A DNA stretch of 64,000 nucleotides from Angomonas deanei (Eukaryota > Euglenozoa > Kinetoplastea > Trypanosomatida > Trypanosomatidae), in the NCBI GenBank assembly GCA_903995115.1, contig LR877167.1, positions 248,001 through 312,000 on the forward strand, in the 5' to 3' direction. Position 1 is the first letter of the stretch. The number at the start of each line of letters is the position of its first letter. A model generated the notes under the pieces. It was not told the DNA's origin, did no database searches, and saw only the letters and a list, made by a program, of their open reading frames with translations. The translations under genes were made by a program, and so were the position numbers. Shown one piece after another: positions 19,301-27,700 of this stretch.

Positions 19301-21716
19301 CCTTTGGACGCTTGACGGTAGGAAACGTAGCTTCAAGTCGTGCCTCTTCGTCGAGCTTCTTCTTTGCCAGTTCGTCAGCGCGGTCCTTCAGCTTCTCCTC
19401 CACGGCCTTGATCTTATCCGCGTTCTTCACAGGGTCCTCCATCAGCTGCAGACGGCTGTCATACAACTTGTTGTACTCTGGGTCCTTGTTAAGTTCAAGC
19501 TCTCGCAGTGGCACGCCGCGCACGTCGTTCGTCTTCAGGAAGGGGTTTCGAGCCCGCACTTCTTCATCGGCGTTGTGACGGAGAATATCCAGAGCTTTTT
19601 CGTCTCCCGCCAGCTCTTCAGCACGATCCCTGAGCTGGTCTTCCAGCGCCTTGATCTCATCGGCGTTCTTGACAGGGTCCTCCTTCTTGAGCTCCTCCAG
19701 CTGGTTGGCCAGCTCTTGGAACTTTTCATCGGTGTCGAGGGGAAGATTGCCCAGAAGTTCATCGTTCACGCGCTTGGGGAGGAAGGGATACTTCTCCTTC
19801 GCCTCATCTGTGGCGTCCTTCACGTCCTTGGCGAGCTCCTCGGCGCGGTCCTTCAGCTTGTCTTCCAGTCCCTTGATCTTGGGCGCGTTCTTGACGGGGT
19901 CCTCCTTCTTGAGGTCCTCCAACTGGTTGACAAGGGCGCGGAACTCGGGGTCTTCCATCACCCCGGCGTCACGCAACGTAATGCCGTCAATCGGCTCGTC
20001 GGGCAGGAACGGGAAGCGCTCGTGCATGTTCTCGGCGTCAGTGAGGTGTCGTCGGAGCAGTTCCGCCTCATCTTCTGCAGCGCGGGCGATCAGATCATTC
20101 AACTCCTTCTCCAGGCGCTTCGCCTCCGGCCCGTTCGCCGTCTCGGGGTCCTTTGCCAGCTCATCGAGTTGTGCGAGTAGCTTCTGCACGTCTGGCCTGC
20201 TCTCCAGGCACAGGTCACGAAGCTGCACACCGGTGGGGAGTGCACCGACGAAAGGCATGCGGTCGTGGAGATCCTTCTCCTCCTTGACACCAGCGGCAAC
20301 CACCTCCTGAGCTCGTACCTTCATGGCGTGCTCGAGAGCAGCCAGGTCGGCACGCGGTGTCTTCGGGTCAGCCTTCTTCTTGGCGTACTCATCTGCCAAC
20401 TTCATGAACTCATCGTCGTCCTTCAGACCTACTTGGCTGAGGGGCTCCCCGGTGGCGGTGTTGCCCAGGAAGGGATACTGCTCGTGCATCTTCTCCTCCG
20501 CCCGCATCTCGGCACGCGCCGCCTTCTCCTTGTCCTCGTTCAACTGCTTCTGACGTTCCTTCATCTGCTCCTCCACGCAGCGGATAGCGGGTGCGTTCTT
20601 GTCAGGATCCTCCTCAATGAGGGCATCACGGAGCGCCTGCAGCTCTTGGTAATAGGGATCTGCCTTGTATTCTTCGTCTGGCAAATTATCTACATCCCTC
20701 TTCAATGGTTCGGCGGCGAGACCGCCGTCTTCATCCGGCAGCTCAGCAACCTCGTCATCCTCAATCATACTCATATCCGCTGCCTTGGGCTTAAGGTGAG
20801 CCGACGGGCGTCTGCGGCGCTTGTCACGCGCGGCCAGTTCGTTCGCGCGGTCGTGCATGGCCTCCTCGACGTCGCGGATCTCGTCTGCGTTCTTCTCGGG
20901 GTCGGTGAGCAGGGCGTCACGCTTGCCGGACAGCTCAGCGAACTCGGCGTCTCTGGGGATCGCGGGGCTGGGGTCCACGCCGCACATGGGGTACTCGCGC
21001 ATGAGCTCGCGCTGTGGCTCGGCGGCCTTCTGTCTGTCGTCAGCAGCCTTGTCCGCCAGCTCACGTACGCGGTCGTTCATGGCATCCTCTACCGCCTTCA
21101 GTGCCTCCGCATTCTTCTCGGGGTCTTGCGCCAGGTCGTCGTGTTGCTTGGCTAGCTTATTGAACTCCTCATCTTCCGGCACGCCCAACGTGGGCAGCAT
21201 GGGGGCGCCACGCGGCTTCTCCACGAACGGGTACTTCGCGAGAACCTCGTCCTCGGCGTGAATCTTCTCGTCCGCCAGTTCGTCAGCGCGGTCCTTCAGC
21301 TTCTCCTCCACAGCCTTAATTTCGTCCGCGTTCTTCACAGGGTCCTCCATCAGCTGCAGGCGGTCGTTCCACAGCTTCTTGTAGGGCTCATCATCCTCCA
21401 CCCCGAGCTCCCGCAGTGGCACGCCACGCACGTCGTTCTTCTCCAGGAAGGGGTTGTGGGCGCGAACGTCTTCGTTATCGGCGTCGTACAGAGCCTCCAC
21501 GTCATTGGCGCGATCGGCCAGCTCTTCAGCACGATCCTTGAGCTGGTCTTCCAGCGCCTTGATCTCATCGGCGTTCTTGACAGGGTCCTCCTTCTTGAGC
21601 TCCTCCAGCTGGTTGGCCAGCTCTTGGAACTTTTCATCGGTGTCGAGGGGGGAGATTGCCCAGAAGTACATCGTCCACGCGCTTGGGGAGGAAGGGATAC
21701 TTCTCCTTCGCCTCAT
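10332..21716 (-). CDS. Giant protein, segment 13 (diverged super-units and C-terminus)
   Basis: 3,794 uninterrupted codons, the longest open stretch. It contains the end of the last 1,908-type unit, the 1,977-type units, two strongly diverged super-units with the same module order, a basic Ser-rich region with repeated IPD/VPD motifs, and a terminal region with the EF-hand-like loop. The fully open frame over 11 kb, including diverged non-identical repeats, is strong evidence that the gene is functional. Confidence 0.92.
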   Translation of the reverse strand: MRRRRSIPSSPSAWTMYFWAISPLDTDEKFQELANQLEELKKEDPVKNADEIKALEDQLKDRAEELADRANDVEALYDADNEDVRAHNPFLEKNDVRGVPLRELGVEDDEPYKKLWNDRLQLMEDPVKNADEIKAVEEKLKDRADELADEKIHAEDEVLAKYPFVEKPRGAPMLPTLGVPEDEEFNKLAKQHDDLAQDPEKNAEALKAVEDAMNDRVRELADKAADDRQKAAEPQRELMREYPMCGVDPSPAIPRDAEFAELSGKRDALLTDPEKNADEIRDVEEAMHDRANELAARDKRRRRPSAHLKPKAADMSMIEDDEVAELPDEDGGLAAEPLKRDVDNLPDEEYKADPYYQELQALRDALIEEDPDKNAPAIRCVEEQMKERQKQLNEDKEKAARAEMRAEEKMHEQYPFLGNTATGEPLSQVGLKDDDEFMKLADEYAKKKADPKTPRADLAALEHAMKVRAQEVVAAGVKEEKDLHDRMPFVGALPTGVQLRDLCLESRPDVQKLLAQLDELAKDPETANGPEAKRLEKELNDLIARAAEDEAELLRRHLTDAENMHERFPFLPDEPIDGITLRDAGVMEDPEFRALVNQLEDLKKEDPVKNAPKIKGLEDKLKDRAEELAKDVKDATDEAKEKYPFLPKRVNDELLGNLPLDTDEKFQELANQLEELKKEDPVKNADEIKALEDQLRDRAEELAGDEKALDILRHNADEEVRARNPFLKTNDVRGVPLRELELNKDPEYNKLYDSRLQLMEDPVKNADKIKAVEEKLKDRADELAKKKLDEEARLEATFPTVKRPKGAAMLSSLNVGGDPIVSNLMKQRAALSEDPAANQDAIRAIDQQMAERIQELVDEDVDDEKKAAKARMNVLRQYPMCARDVSEAVGRDAVFAELHAEREGLLSDPVANKAPITEKEKALRERGIAVESSRRRRRQRDRPTCLLQMDDVVLEEGDLPEDYHKRRNRHRTRRALNVGEVPDMTPGELREREADTELPPQSRRVATLRYNDPYYQELQALRDALMNEDESANAPAIRCVEEQMKERQKQLNEDKEKAARAEMRAEEKMHEQYPFLGNTATGEPLSQVGLKDDDEFMKLADEYAKKKADPKTPRADLAALEHAMKVRAQEVVAAGVKEEKDLHDRMPFVGALPTGVQLRDLCLESRPDVQKLLAQLDELAKDPETANGPEAKRLEKELNDLIARAAEDEAELLRRHLTDAENMHERYPFLPEEPVDGITLRDAGVMEDPEFRALANQLEDLKKEDPVKNAPKIKGLEDKLKDRAEELAKDVKDATDEAKEKYPFLPKRVNDELLGNLPLDTDEKFQELANQLEELKKEDPVKNADEIKALEDQLRDRAEELAGDEKALDILRHNADEEVRARNPFLKTNDVRGVPLRELELNKDPEYNKLYDSRLQLMEDPVKNADKIKAVEEKLKDRADELAKKKLDEEARLEATFPTVKRPKGAAMLSSLNVGGDPIVSNLMKQRAALSEDPAANQDAIRAIDQQMAERIQELVDEDVDDEKKAAKARMNVLRQYPMCARDVSEAVGRDAVFAELHAEREGLLSDPVANKAPITEKEKALRERGIAVESSRRRRRQRDRPTCLLQMDDVVLEEGDLPEDYHKRRNRHRTRRALNVGEVPDMTPGELREREADTELPPQSRRVATLRYNDPYYQELQALRDALMNEDESANAPAIRCVEEQMKERQKQLNEDKEKAARAEMRAEEKMHEQYPFLGNTATGEPLSQVGLKDDDEFMKLADEYAKKKADPKTPRADLAALEHAMKVRAQEVVAAGVKEEKDLHDRMPFVGALPTGVQLRDLCLESRPDVQKLLAQLDELAKDPETANGPEAKRLEKELNDLIARAAEDEAELLRRHLTDAENMHERFPFLPEEPVDGITLRDAGVMEDPEFRAFANGLLDLYAETPMNTSAVAVLEKSLMDRACVLAKEKEEQTKRLRKKYPFLPKRVDGVLLGNLPLDTDEKFQAVAKKNNPSEKELLDAARVVASEVKALELFQSDEDEVVRARNPYLKYNDVRLVPLHELAFDNDKNVKTLKRRRNRLLSRLPVDFAAIEDLDGELRDRIDDMASKAVAADLKGRRHYLPRGCRVVPVFFAALSLPEDEEIADLRLNVVENPDSDEKDVEEGKEKIQKRGEELLGQYVKSEKDIALELQDLRQRYPNCVRDVNPAIIEDDYYATLQSTYDDWMRILDADNDALDTAEAEMRLRSIALIGDERCVLNALNDYCTAEADLRAAKTQKKSPEEIDALTKKRDEAQYKHRLWKRRQARRRPQPLLMDDPENEEDEMDDLDDVSLVTAAKAASMRAMTDSYYLYLQRKKMQFASERKSAALHCVGELMKLRLKQLTSDTARQRLAFERQDNEMLRRFPFLRRQADTIPLSMIGLEDNEEFLKLVDEREALLRPPADLLERYPFLPPVIDGVPITELGLENDDEFMRLAAQREDVVGPLRRKLESVKKKEEEIKNKCAGQMAEYVGRENALRTKLRFVDVRALPVPLQSIKFETNPSYNKLMESYERLLSDPERTNSSKKKRLEKQISDIVQSLAEGEATWQQSQFLEAESLNDRYTFLPLEPVMGIRLSELGATNDPEFRTLAHTLDEARKDPPNFEAIEEAEKKLKEYVMKKAEGKNEEIKKRRKRCPRLPRRVHGILVSDVPLPEGSDIVESEENMLKYYDAKGRQIKDVLVWRADDNEAVRARNPFLEYNDVRNVPLRELNLQDDSTYRSYLKKWLQSLAKDSVDRDTVRIYEDLLRECAEELASDSVVKEEQFLGDVKSVAGEVPRTVVTRDVRDLLGREVQPTDADVLKRMCGTYEDAECDVAKEFADLHDAFPVCIRDINPAAKDDEHLKNLEAERLQQLKKVPQKEVMESIEREEMKRSVELLNDSKYVEDAAKACADSDGIHPEDMTIDQLNARWKHRLKERHHRNRMVSFADIPEIKGERKRSATAAKRTRDRKKRNTSWSNLEIAAVPDNVFTEIREDERRTSLPGSEAMSDSQVVSDGGKRRQRSNKKRSQGVVSSVPDNIAYQVNEDGSMMLLGSSVNSSVPLSDAKREETGADPTTDEEPKKKKKRVLKKRVKVKRTSITSHLSISAIPDMEVGELYEKNLDNLEGEENKQRVPTKPAGQPNRAPRKPATRRQKSNSNVQAVDEPDVTKKTRKRGMSKHNSMTLTATGEAPEVSVGPLQPSKGDDPALPLGSDQAVSEPASRATSRGTSRKKRGQSARRKNNISISNIEMDEHGELKEDNVLLDDAAARTTRRPVKPAQPPKKRRTMNASATSIQMDDGNARIKDDIGGSLEPARKKRDVEESPDHLTRRYVTARIEATKHTNKRVVKPEEVEADETAMDLINERFDLLKHASASRTPEGTPLLKARVADIDTAVEEIVQKLSQKPAEGDLEAKVAENRKRREQAAAQASTATLHNPRCTPMRWSYLNDEEISQDDTAQELLQSGTIKDDKVLSYMTNWSLRKEAANEALFARYPFLPALPSGLSLIEVGFTDDKEFQKLARDNYKSSPNLQLQMRTIVENIAKTKVAAEEGRKPNRYVDRVRATVGETRPEADAKSEDPNQALFEAIRAARANKGSKFLDERQRLAFVNQSKQESEKLIKRMIVRMKRDKTSDIPLSVEDVDKLRFFFDGVDVDHFGVLDRMDYTDYVMLTVAEGRQMRRTDVEKLTFPDATGALPKLVDFSDFSKFYQAVALRELAKQDPSFDTKRVDQTGLQRTASVPRSNPTPRGTSGSSPAPTERRPSSFNVRPTPPPRPTRGSANTKGSNPTTNNYVK

Positions 21717-24700
21717 CTGTGGCGTCCTTCACGTCCTTGGCCAGCTCCTCGGCGCGGTCCTTCAGCTTGTCTTCCAGTCCCTTGATCTTGGGCGCGTTCT
21801 TGACGGGGTCCTCCTTCTTGAGGTCCTCCAACTGGTTGGCGAGGGCGCGGAACTCGGGGTCCTCCATCACACCAGCGTCGCGCAACGTAATGCCGTCAAC
21901 CGGCTCGTCGGGCAGGAACGGGAACTCCTCGTGAAGATCAGCGTCCTTGATCGCGTCTCTGTGCTTGGCAGCCGCCTCATCGAATGCGATAAGTTGGGCA
22001 AGATCGTTCATAGCCTTCTCCAGACGCTTCGCCTCCGGCCCGTTCGCCGTCTCGGGGTCCTTTGCCAGCTCATCGTACGCTGCGTGCAGCTTGGCAAACT
22101 CGGGGTCGGAGTCGAGGTCCAGCTCGCGAAGTGGGGTCTTACCGACATCCACGAAGGGAAGCGCGTCGCGCAATGCCTTCTCTTCCTCCGCGGCCTGGTC
22201 GGCGAGCTCCTTGGCACGATCCTTCATCTGCTCCTCAACGTCCTTGAGTGCCTCCTCATTCGCTTCGGGGTCCTGGGCGAGACGCGCGTGCTCCTCCGCA
22301 AGTGCGGCGAACGGCTCGTCGTCCTTCAGGGGCAGTTCCTCAATGGGAATTCCGTTGATCTCGCTTGGCAGGAAGGGCATCTGCTCCAGAAGCGCGTCCT
22401 TCTGACGAGCCTGTTCAGCCGCCGCCTTCTCGTCGTCGTCCTTGAGTTGCTCGGCGCGGTCCTTCATCTGCTCCTCCACGCAGCGGATAGCGGGCGCGTT
22501 CTTGTCGGGGTCTTCCGCAATGAGGGCGTCACGGAGTGCCTCAAGTTGTTCGTAGTAGGGGTCCTTCATGTCCGTGCCGGCTAGGCACGGCGTCTCCTGT
22601 GCCTCGCGCTTCAGTGGCTGGTCTGGCAGACCGCCGTCCTCATCCGGCAGCTCAGCAACCTCGTCATCCTCAATCATACTCATATCCGCTGCCTTGGGCT
22701 TAAGGTGAGCCGACGGGCGTCTGCGGCGCTTGTCACGCGCGGCCAGTTCGTTCGCGCGGTCGTGCATGGCCTCCTCGACGTCGCGGATCTCGTCTGCGTT
22801 CTTCTCGGGGTCGGTGAGCAGGGCGTCACGCTTGCCGGACAGCTCAGCGAACTCGGCGTCTCTGGGGATCGCGGGGCTGGGGTCCACGCCGCACATGGGG
22901 TACTCGCGCATGAGCTCGCGCTGTGGCTCGGCGGCCTTCTGTCTGTCATCAGCAGCCTTGTCCGCCAGCTCACGTACGCGGTCGTTCATGGCATCCTCTA
23001 CCGCCTTCAGTGCCTCCGCATTCTTCTCGGGGTCTTGCGCCAGGTCGTCGTGTTGCTTGGCTAGCTTATTGAACTGCTCATCTTCCGGCACGCCCAACGT
23101 GGGCAGCATGGGGGCGCCACGCGGCTTCTGCACGAACGGGTACTTCGCGAGAACCTCGTCCTCGGCGTGAATCTTCTCGTCCGCCAGTTCGTCAGCGCGG
23201 TCCTTCAGCTTCTCCTCCACAGCCTTAATTTCGTCCGCGTTCTTCACAGGGTCCTCCATCAGCTGCAGGCGGTCGTTCCACAGCTTCTTGTAGGGCTCAT
23301 CATCCTCCACCCCGAGCTCCCGCAGTGGCACGCCACGCACGTCGTTCTTCTCCAGGAAGGGGTTGTGGGCGCGAACGTCTTCGTTATCGGCGTCGTACAG
23401 AGCCTCCACGTCATTGGCGCGATCGGCCAGCTCTTCAGCACGATCCTTGAGCTGGTCTTCCAGCGCCTTGATCTCATCGGCGTTCTTGACAGGGTCCTCC
23501 TTCTTGAGCTCCTCCAGCTGGTTGGCCAGCTCTTGGAACTTTTCATCGGTGTCGAGGGGGGAAGATTGCCCAGAAGTACATCGTCCACGCGCTTGGGGAG
23601 GAAGGGATACTTCTCCTTCGCCTCATCTGTGGCGTCCTTCACGTCCTTGGCGAGCTCCTCGGCGCGGTCCTTCAGCTTGTCTTCCAGTCCCTTGATCTTG
23701 GGCGCGTTCTTGACGGGGTCCTCCTTCTTGAGGTCCTCCAACTGGTTGGCGAGGGCGCGGAACTCGGGGTCCTCCATCACACCAGCGTCACGCAACGTGA
23801 TGCCGTCAATCGGCTCGTCGGGCAGGAACGGGAACTCCTCGTGAAGATCAGCGTCCTTGATCGCGTCTCTGTGCTTGGCAGCCGCCTCATCGAATGCGAT
23901 AAGTTGGGCAAGATCGTTCATAGCCTTCTCCAGACGCTTCGCCTCCGGTCCGTTCGCCGTCTCGGGGTCCTTTGCCAGCTCATCGTACGCTGCGTGCAGC
24001 TTGGCAAACTCGGGGTCGGAGTCGAGGTCCAGCTCGCGAAGTGGGGTCTTACCGACATCCACGAAGGGAAGCGCGTCGCGCAATGCCTTCTCTTCCTCCG
24101 CGGCCTGGTCGGCGAGCTCCTTGGCACGATCCTTCATCTGCTCCTCAACGTCCTTGAGTGCCTCCTCATTCGCTTCGGGGTCCTGGGCGAGACGCGCGTG
24201 CTCCTCCGCAAGTGCGGCGAACGGCTCGTCGTCCTTCAGGGGCAGTTCCTCAATGGGAATTCCGTTGATCTCGCTTGGCAGGAAGGGCATCTGCTCCAGA
24301 AGCGCGTCCTTCTGACGAGCCTGTTCAGCCGCCGCCTTCTCGTCGTCGTCCTTGAGTTGCTCGGCGCGGTCCTTCATCTGCTCCTCCACGCAGCGGATAG
24401 CGGGCGCGTTCTTGTCGGGGTCTTCCGCAATGAGGGCGTCACGGAGCGCCTCAAGTTGTTCGTAGTAGGGGTCCTTCATGTCCGTGCCAGCTAGGCACGG
24501 CGTCTCCTGTGCCTCGCGCTTCAGTGGCTGGTCTGGCAGACCGCCGTCTTCATCCGGCAGCTCAGCAACCTCGTCATCCTCAATCATACTCATATCCGCT
24601 GCCTTGGGCTTAAGGTGAGCCGACGGGCGTCTGCGGCGCTTGTCACGCGCGGCCAGTTCGTTCGCGCGGTCGTGCATGGCCTCCTCGACGTCGCGGATCT

Positions 24701-27700
24701 CGTCTGCGTTCTTCTCGGGGTCGGTGAGCAGGGCGTCACGCTTGCCGGACAGCTCGGCGAACTCGGCGTCTCTGGGGATCGCGGGGCTGGGGTCCACGCC
24801 GCACATGGGGTACTCGCGCATGAGCTCGCGCTGTGGCTCGGCGGCCTTCTGTCTGTCGTCAGCAGCCTTGTCCGCCAGCTCACGTACGCGGTCGTTCATG
24901 GCATCCTCTACCGCCTTCAGTGCCTCCGCATTCTTCTCGGGGTCTTGCGCCAGGTCGTCGTGTTGCTTGGCTAGCTTATTGAACTCCTCATCTTCCGGCA
25001 CGCCCAACGTGGGCAGCATGGGGGCGCCACGCGGCTTCTCCACGAACGGGTACTTCGCGAGAACCTCGTCCTCGGCGTGAATCTTCTCGTCCGCCAGTTC
25101 GTCAGCGCGGTCCTTCAGCTTCTCCTCCACAGCCTTAATTTCGTCCGCGTTCTTCACAGGGTCCTCCATCAGCTGCAGGCGGTCGTTCCACAGCTTCTTG
25201 TAGGGCTCATCATCCTCCACCCCGAGCTCCCGCAGTGGCACGCCACGCACGTCGTTCTTCTCCAGGAAGGGGTTGTGGGCGCGAACGTCTTCGTTATCGG
25301 CGTCGTACAGAGCCTCCACGTCATTGGCGCGATCGGCCAGCTCTTCAGCACGATCCTTGAGCTGGTCTTCCAGCGCCTTGATCTCATCGGCGTTCTTGAC
25401 AGGGTCCTCCTTCTTGAGCTCCTCCAGCTGGTTGGCCAGCTCTTGGAACTTTTCATCGGTGTCGAGGGGGAGATTGCCCAGAAGTACATCGTCCACGCGC
25501 TTGGGGAGGAAGGGATACTTCTCCTTCGCCTCATCTGTGGCGTCCTTCACGTCCTTGGCGAGCTCCTCGGCGCGGTCCTTCAGCTTGTCTTCCAGTCCCT
25601 TGATCTTGGGCGCGTTCTTGACGGGGTCCTCCTTCTTGAGGTCCTCCAACTGGTTGGCGAGGGCGCGGAACTCGGGGTCCTCCATCACACCAGCGTCACG
25701 CAACGTGATGCCGTCAATCGGCTCGTCGGGCAGGAACGGGAACTCCTCGTGAAGATCAGCGTCCTTGATCGCGTCTCTGTGCTTGGCAGCCGCCTCATCG
25801 AATGCGATAAGTTGGGCAAGATCGTTCATAGCCTTCTCCAGACGCTTCGCCTCCGGTCCGTTCGCCGTCTCGGGGTCCTTTGCCAGCTCATCGTACGCTG
25901 CGTGCAGCTTGGCAAACTCGGGGTCGGAGTCGAGGTCCAGCTCGCGAAGTGGGGTCTTACCGACATCCACGAAGGGAAGCGCGTCGCGCAATGCCTTCTC
26001 TTCCTCCGCGGCCTGGTCGGCGAGCTCCTTGGCACGATCCTTCATCTGCTCCTCAACGTCCTTGAGTGCCTCCTCATTCGCTTCGGGGTCCTGGGCGAGA
26101 CGCGCGTGCTCCTCCGCAAGTGCGGCGAACGGCTCGTCGTCCTTCAGGGGCAGTTCCTCAATGGGAATTCCGTTGATCTCGCTTGGCAGGAAGGGCATCT
26201 GCTCCAGAAGCGCGTCCTTCTGACGAGCCTGTTCAGCCGCCGCCTTCTCGTCGTCGTCCTTGAGTTGCTCGGCGCGGTCCTTCATCTGCTCCTCCACGCA
26301 GCGGATAGCGGGCGCGTTCTTGTCGGGGTCTTCCGCAATGAGGGCGTCACGGAGCGCCTCAAGTTGTTCGTAGTAGGGGTCCTTCATGTCCGTGCCAGCT
26401 AGGCACGGCGTCTCCTGTGCCTCGCGCTTCAGTGGCTGGTCTGGCAGACCGCCGTCTTCCTCCGGCAGCTCAGCAACCTCGTCATCCTCAATCATACTCA
26501 TATCCGCTGCCTTGGGCTTAAGGTGAGCCGACGGGCGTCTGCGGCGCTTGTCACGCGCGGCCAGTTCGTTCGCGCGGTCGTGCATGGCCTCCTCGACGTC
26601 GCGGATCTCGTCTGCGTTCTTCTCGGGGTCGGTGAGCAGGGCGTCACGCTTGCCGGACAGCTCGGCGAACTCGGCGTCTCTGGGGATCGCGGGGCTGGGG
26701 TCCACGCCGCACATGGGGTACTCGCGCATGAGCTCGCGCTGTGGCTCGGCGGCCTTCTGTCTGTCGTCAGCAGCCTTGTCCGCCAGCTCACGTACGCGGT
26801 CGTTCATGGCATCCTCTACCGCCTTCAGTGCCTCCGCATTCTTCTCGGGGTCTTGCGCCAGGTCGTCGTGTTGCTTGGCTAGCTTATTGAACTCCTCATC
26901 TTCCGGCACGCCCAACGTGGGCAGCATGGGGGCGCCACGCGGCTTCTCCACGAACGGGTACTTCGCGAGAACCTCGTCCTCGGCGTGAATCTTCTCGTCC
27001 GCCAGTTCGTCAGCGCGGTCCTTCAGCTTCTCCTCCACAGCCTTAATTTCGTCCGCGTTCTTCACAGGGTCCTCCATCAGCTGCAGGCGGTCGTTCCACA
27101 GCTTCTTGTAGGGCTCATCATCCTCCACCCCGAGCTCCCGCAGTGGCACGCCACGCACGTCGTTCTTCTCCAGGAAGGGGTTGTGGGCGCGAACGTCTTC
27201 GTTATCGGCGTCGTACAGAGCCTCCACGTCATTGGCGCGATCGGCCAGCTCTTCAGCACGATCCTTGAGCTGGTCCTCCAGCGCCTTGATCTCATCGGCG
27301 TTCTTGACAGGGTCCTCCTTCTTGAGCTCCTCCAGCTGGTTGGCCAGCTCTTGGAACTTTTCATCGGTGTCGAGGGGAAGATTGCCCAGAAGTACATCGT
27401 CCACGCGCTTGGGGAGGAAGGGATACTTCTCCTTCGCCTCATCTGTGGCGTCCTTCACGTCCTTGGCCAGCTCCTCGGCGCGGTCCTTCAGCTTGTCTTC
27501 CAGTCCCTTGATCTTGGGCGCGTTCTTGACGGGGTCCTCCTTCTTGAGGTCCTCCAACTGGTTGGCGAGGGCGCGGAACTCGGGGTCCTCCATCACACCA
27601 GCGTCACGCAACGTGATGCCGTCAATCGGCTCGTCGGGCAGGAACGGGAACTCCTCGTGAAGATCAGCGTCCTTGATCGCGTCTCTGTGCTTGGCAGCCG

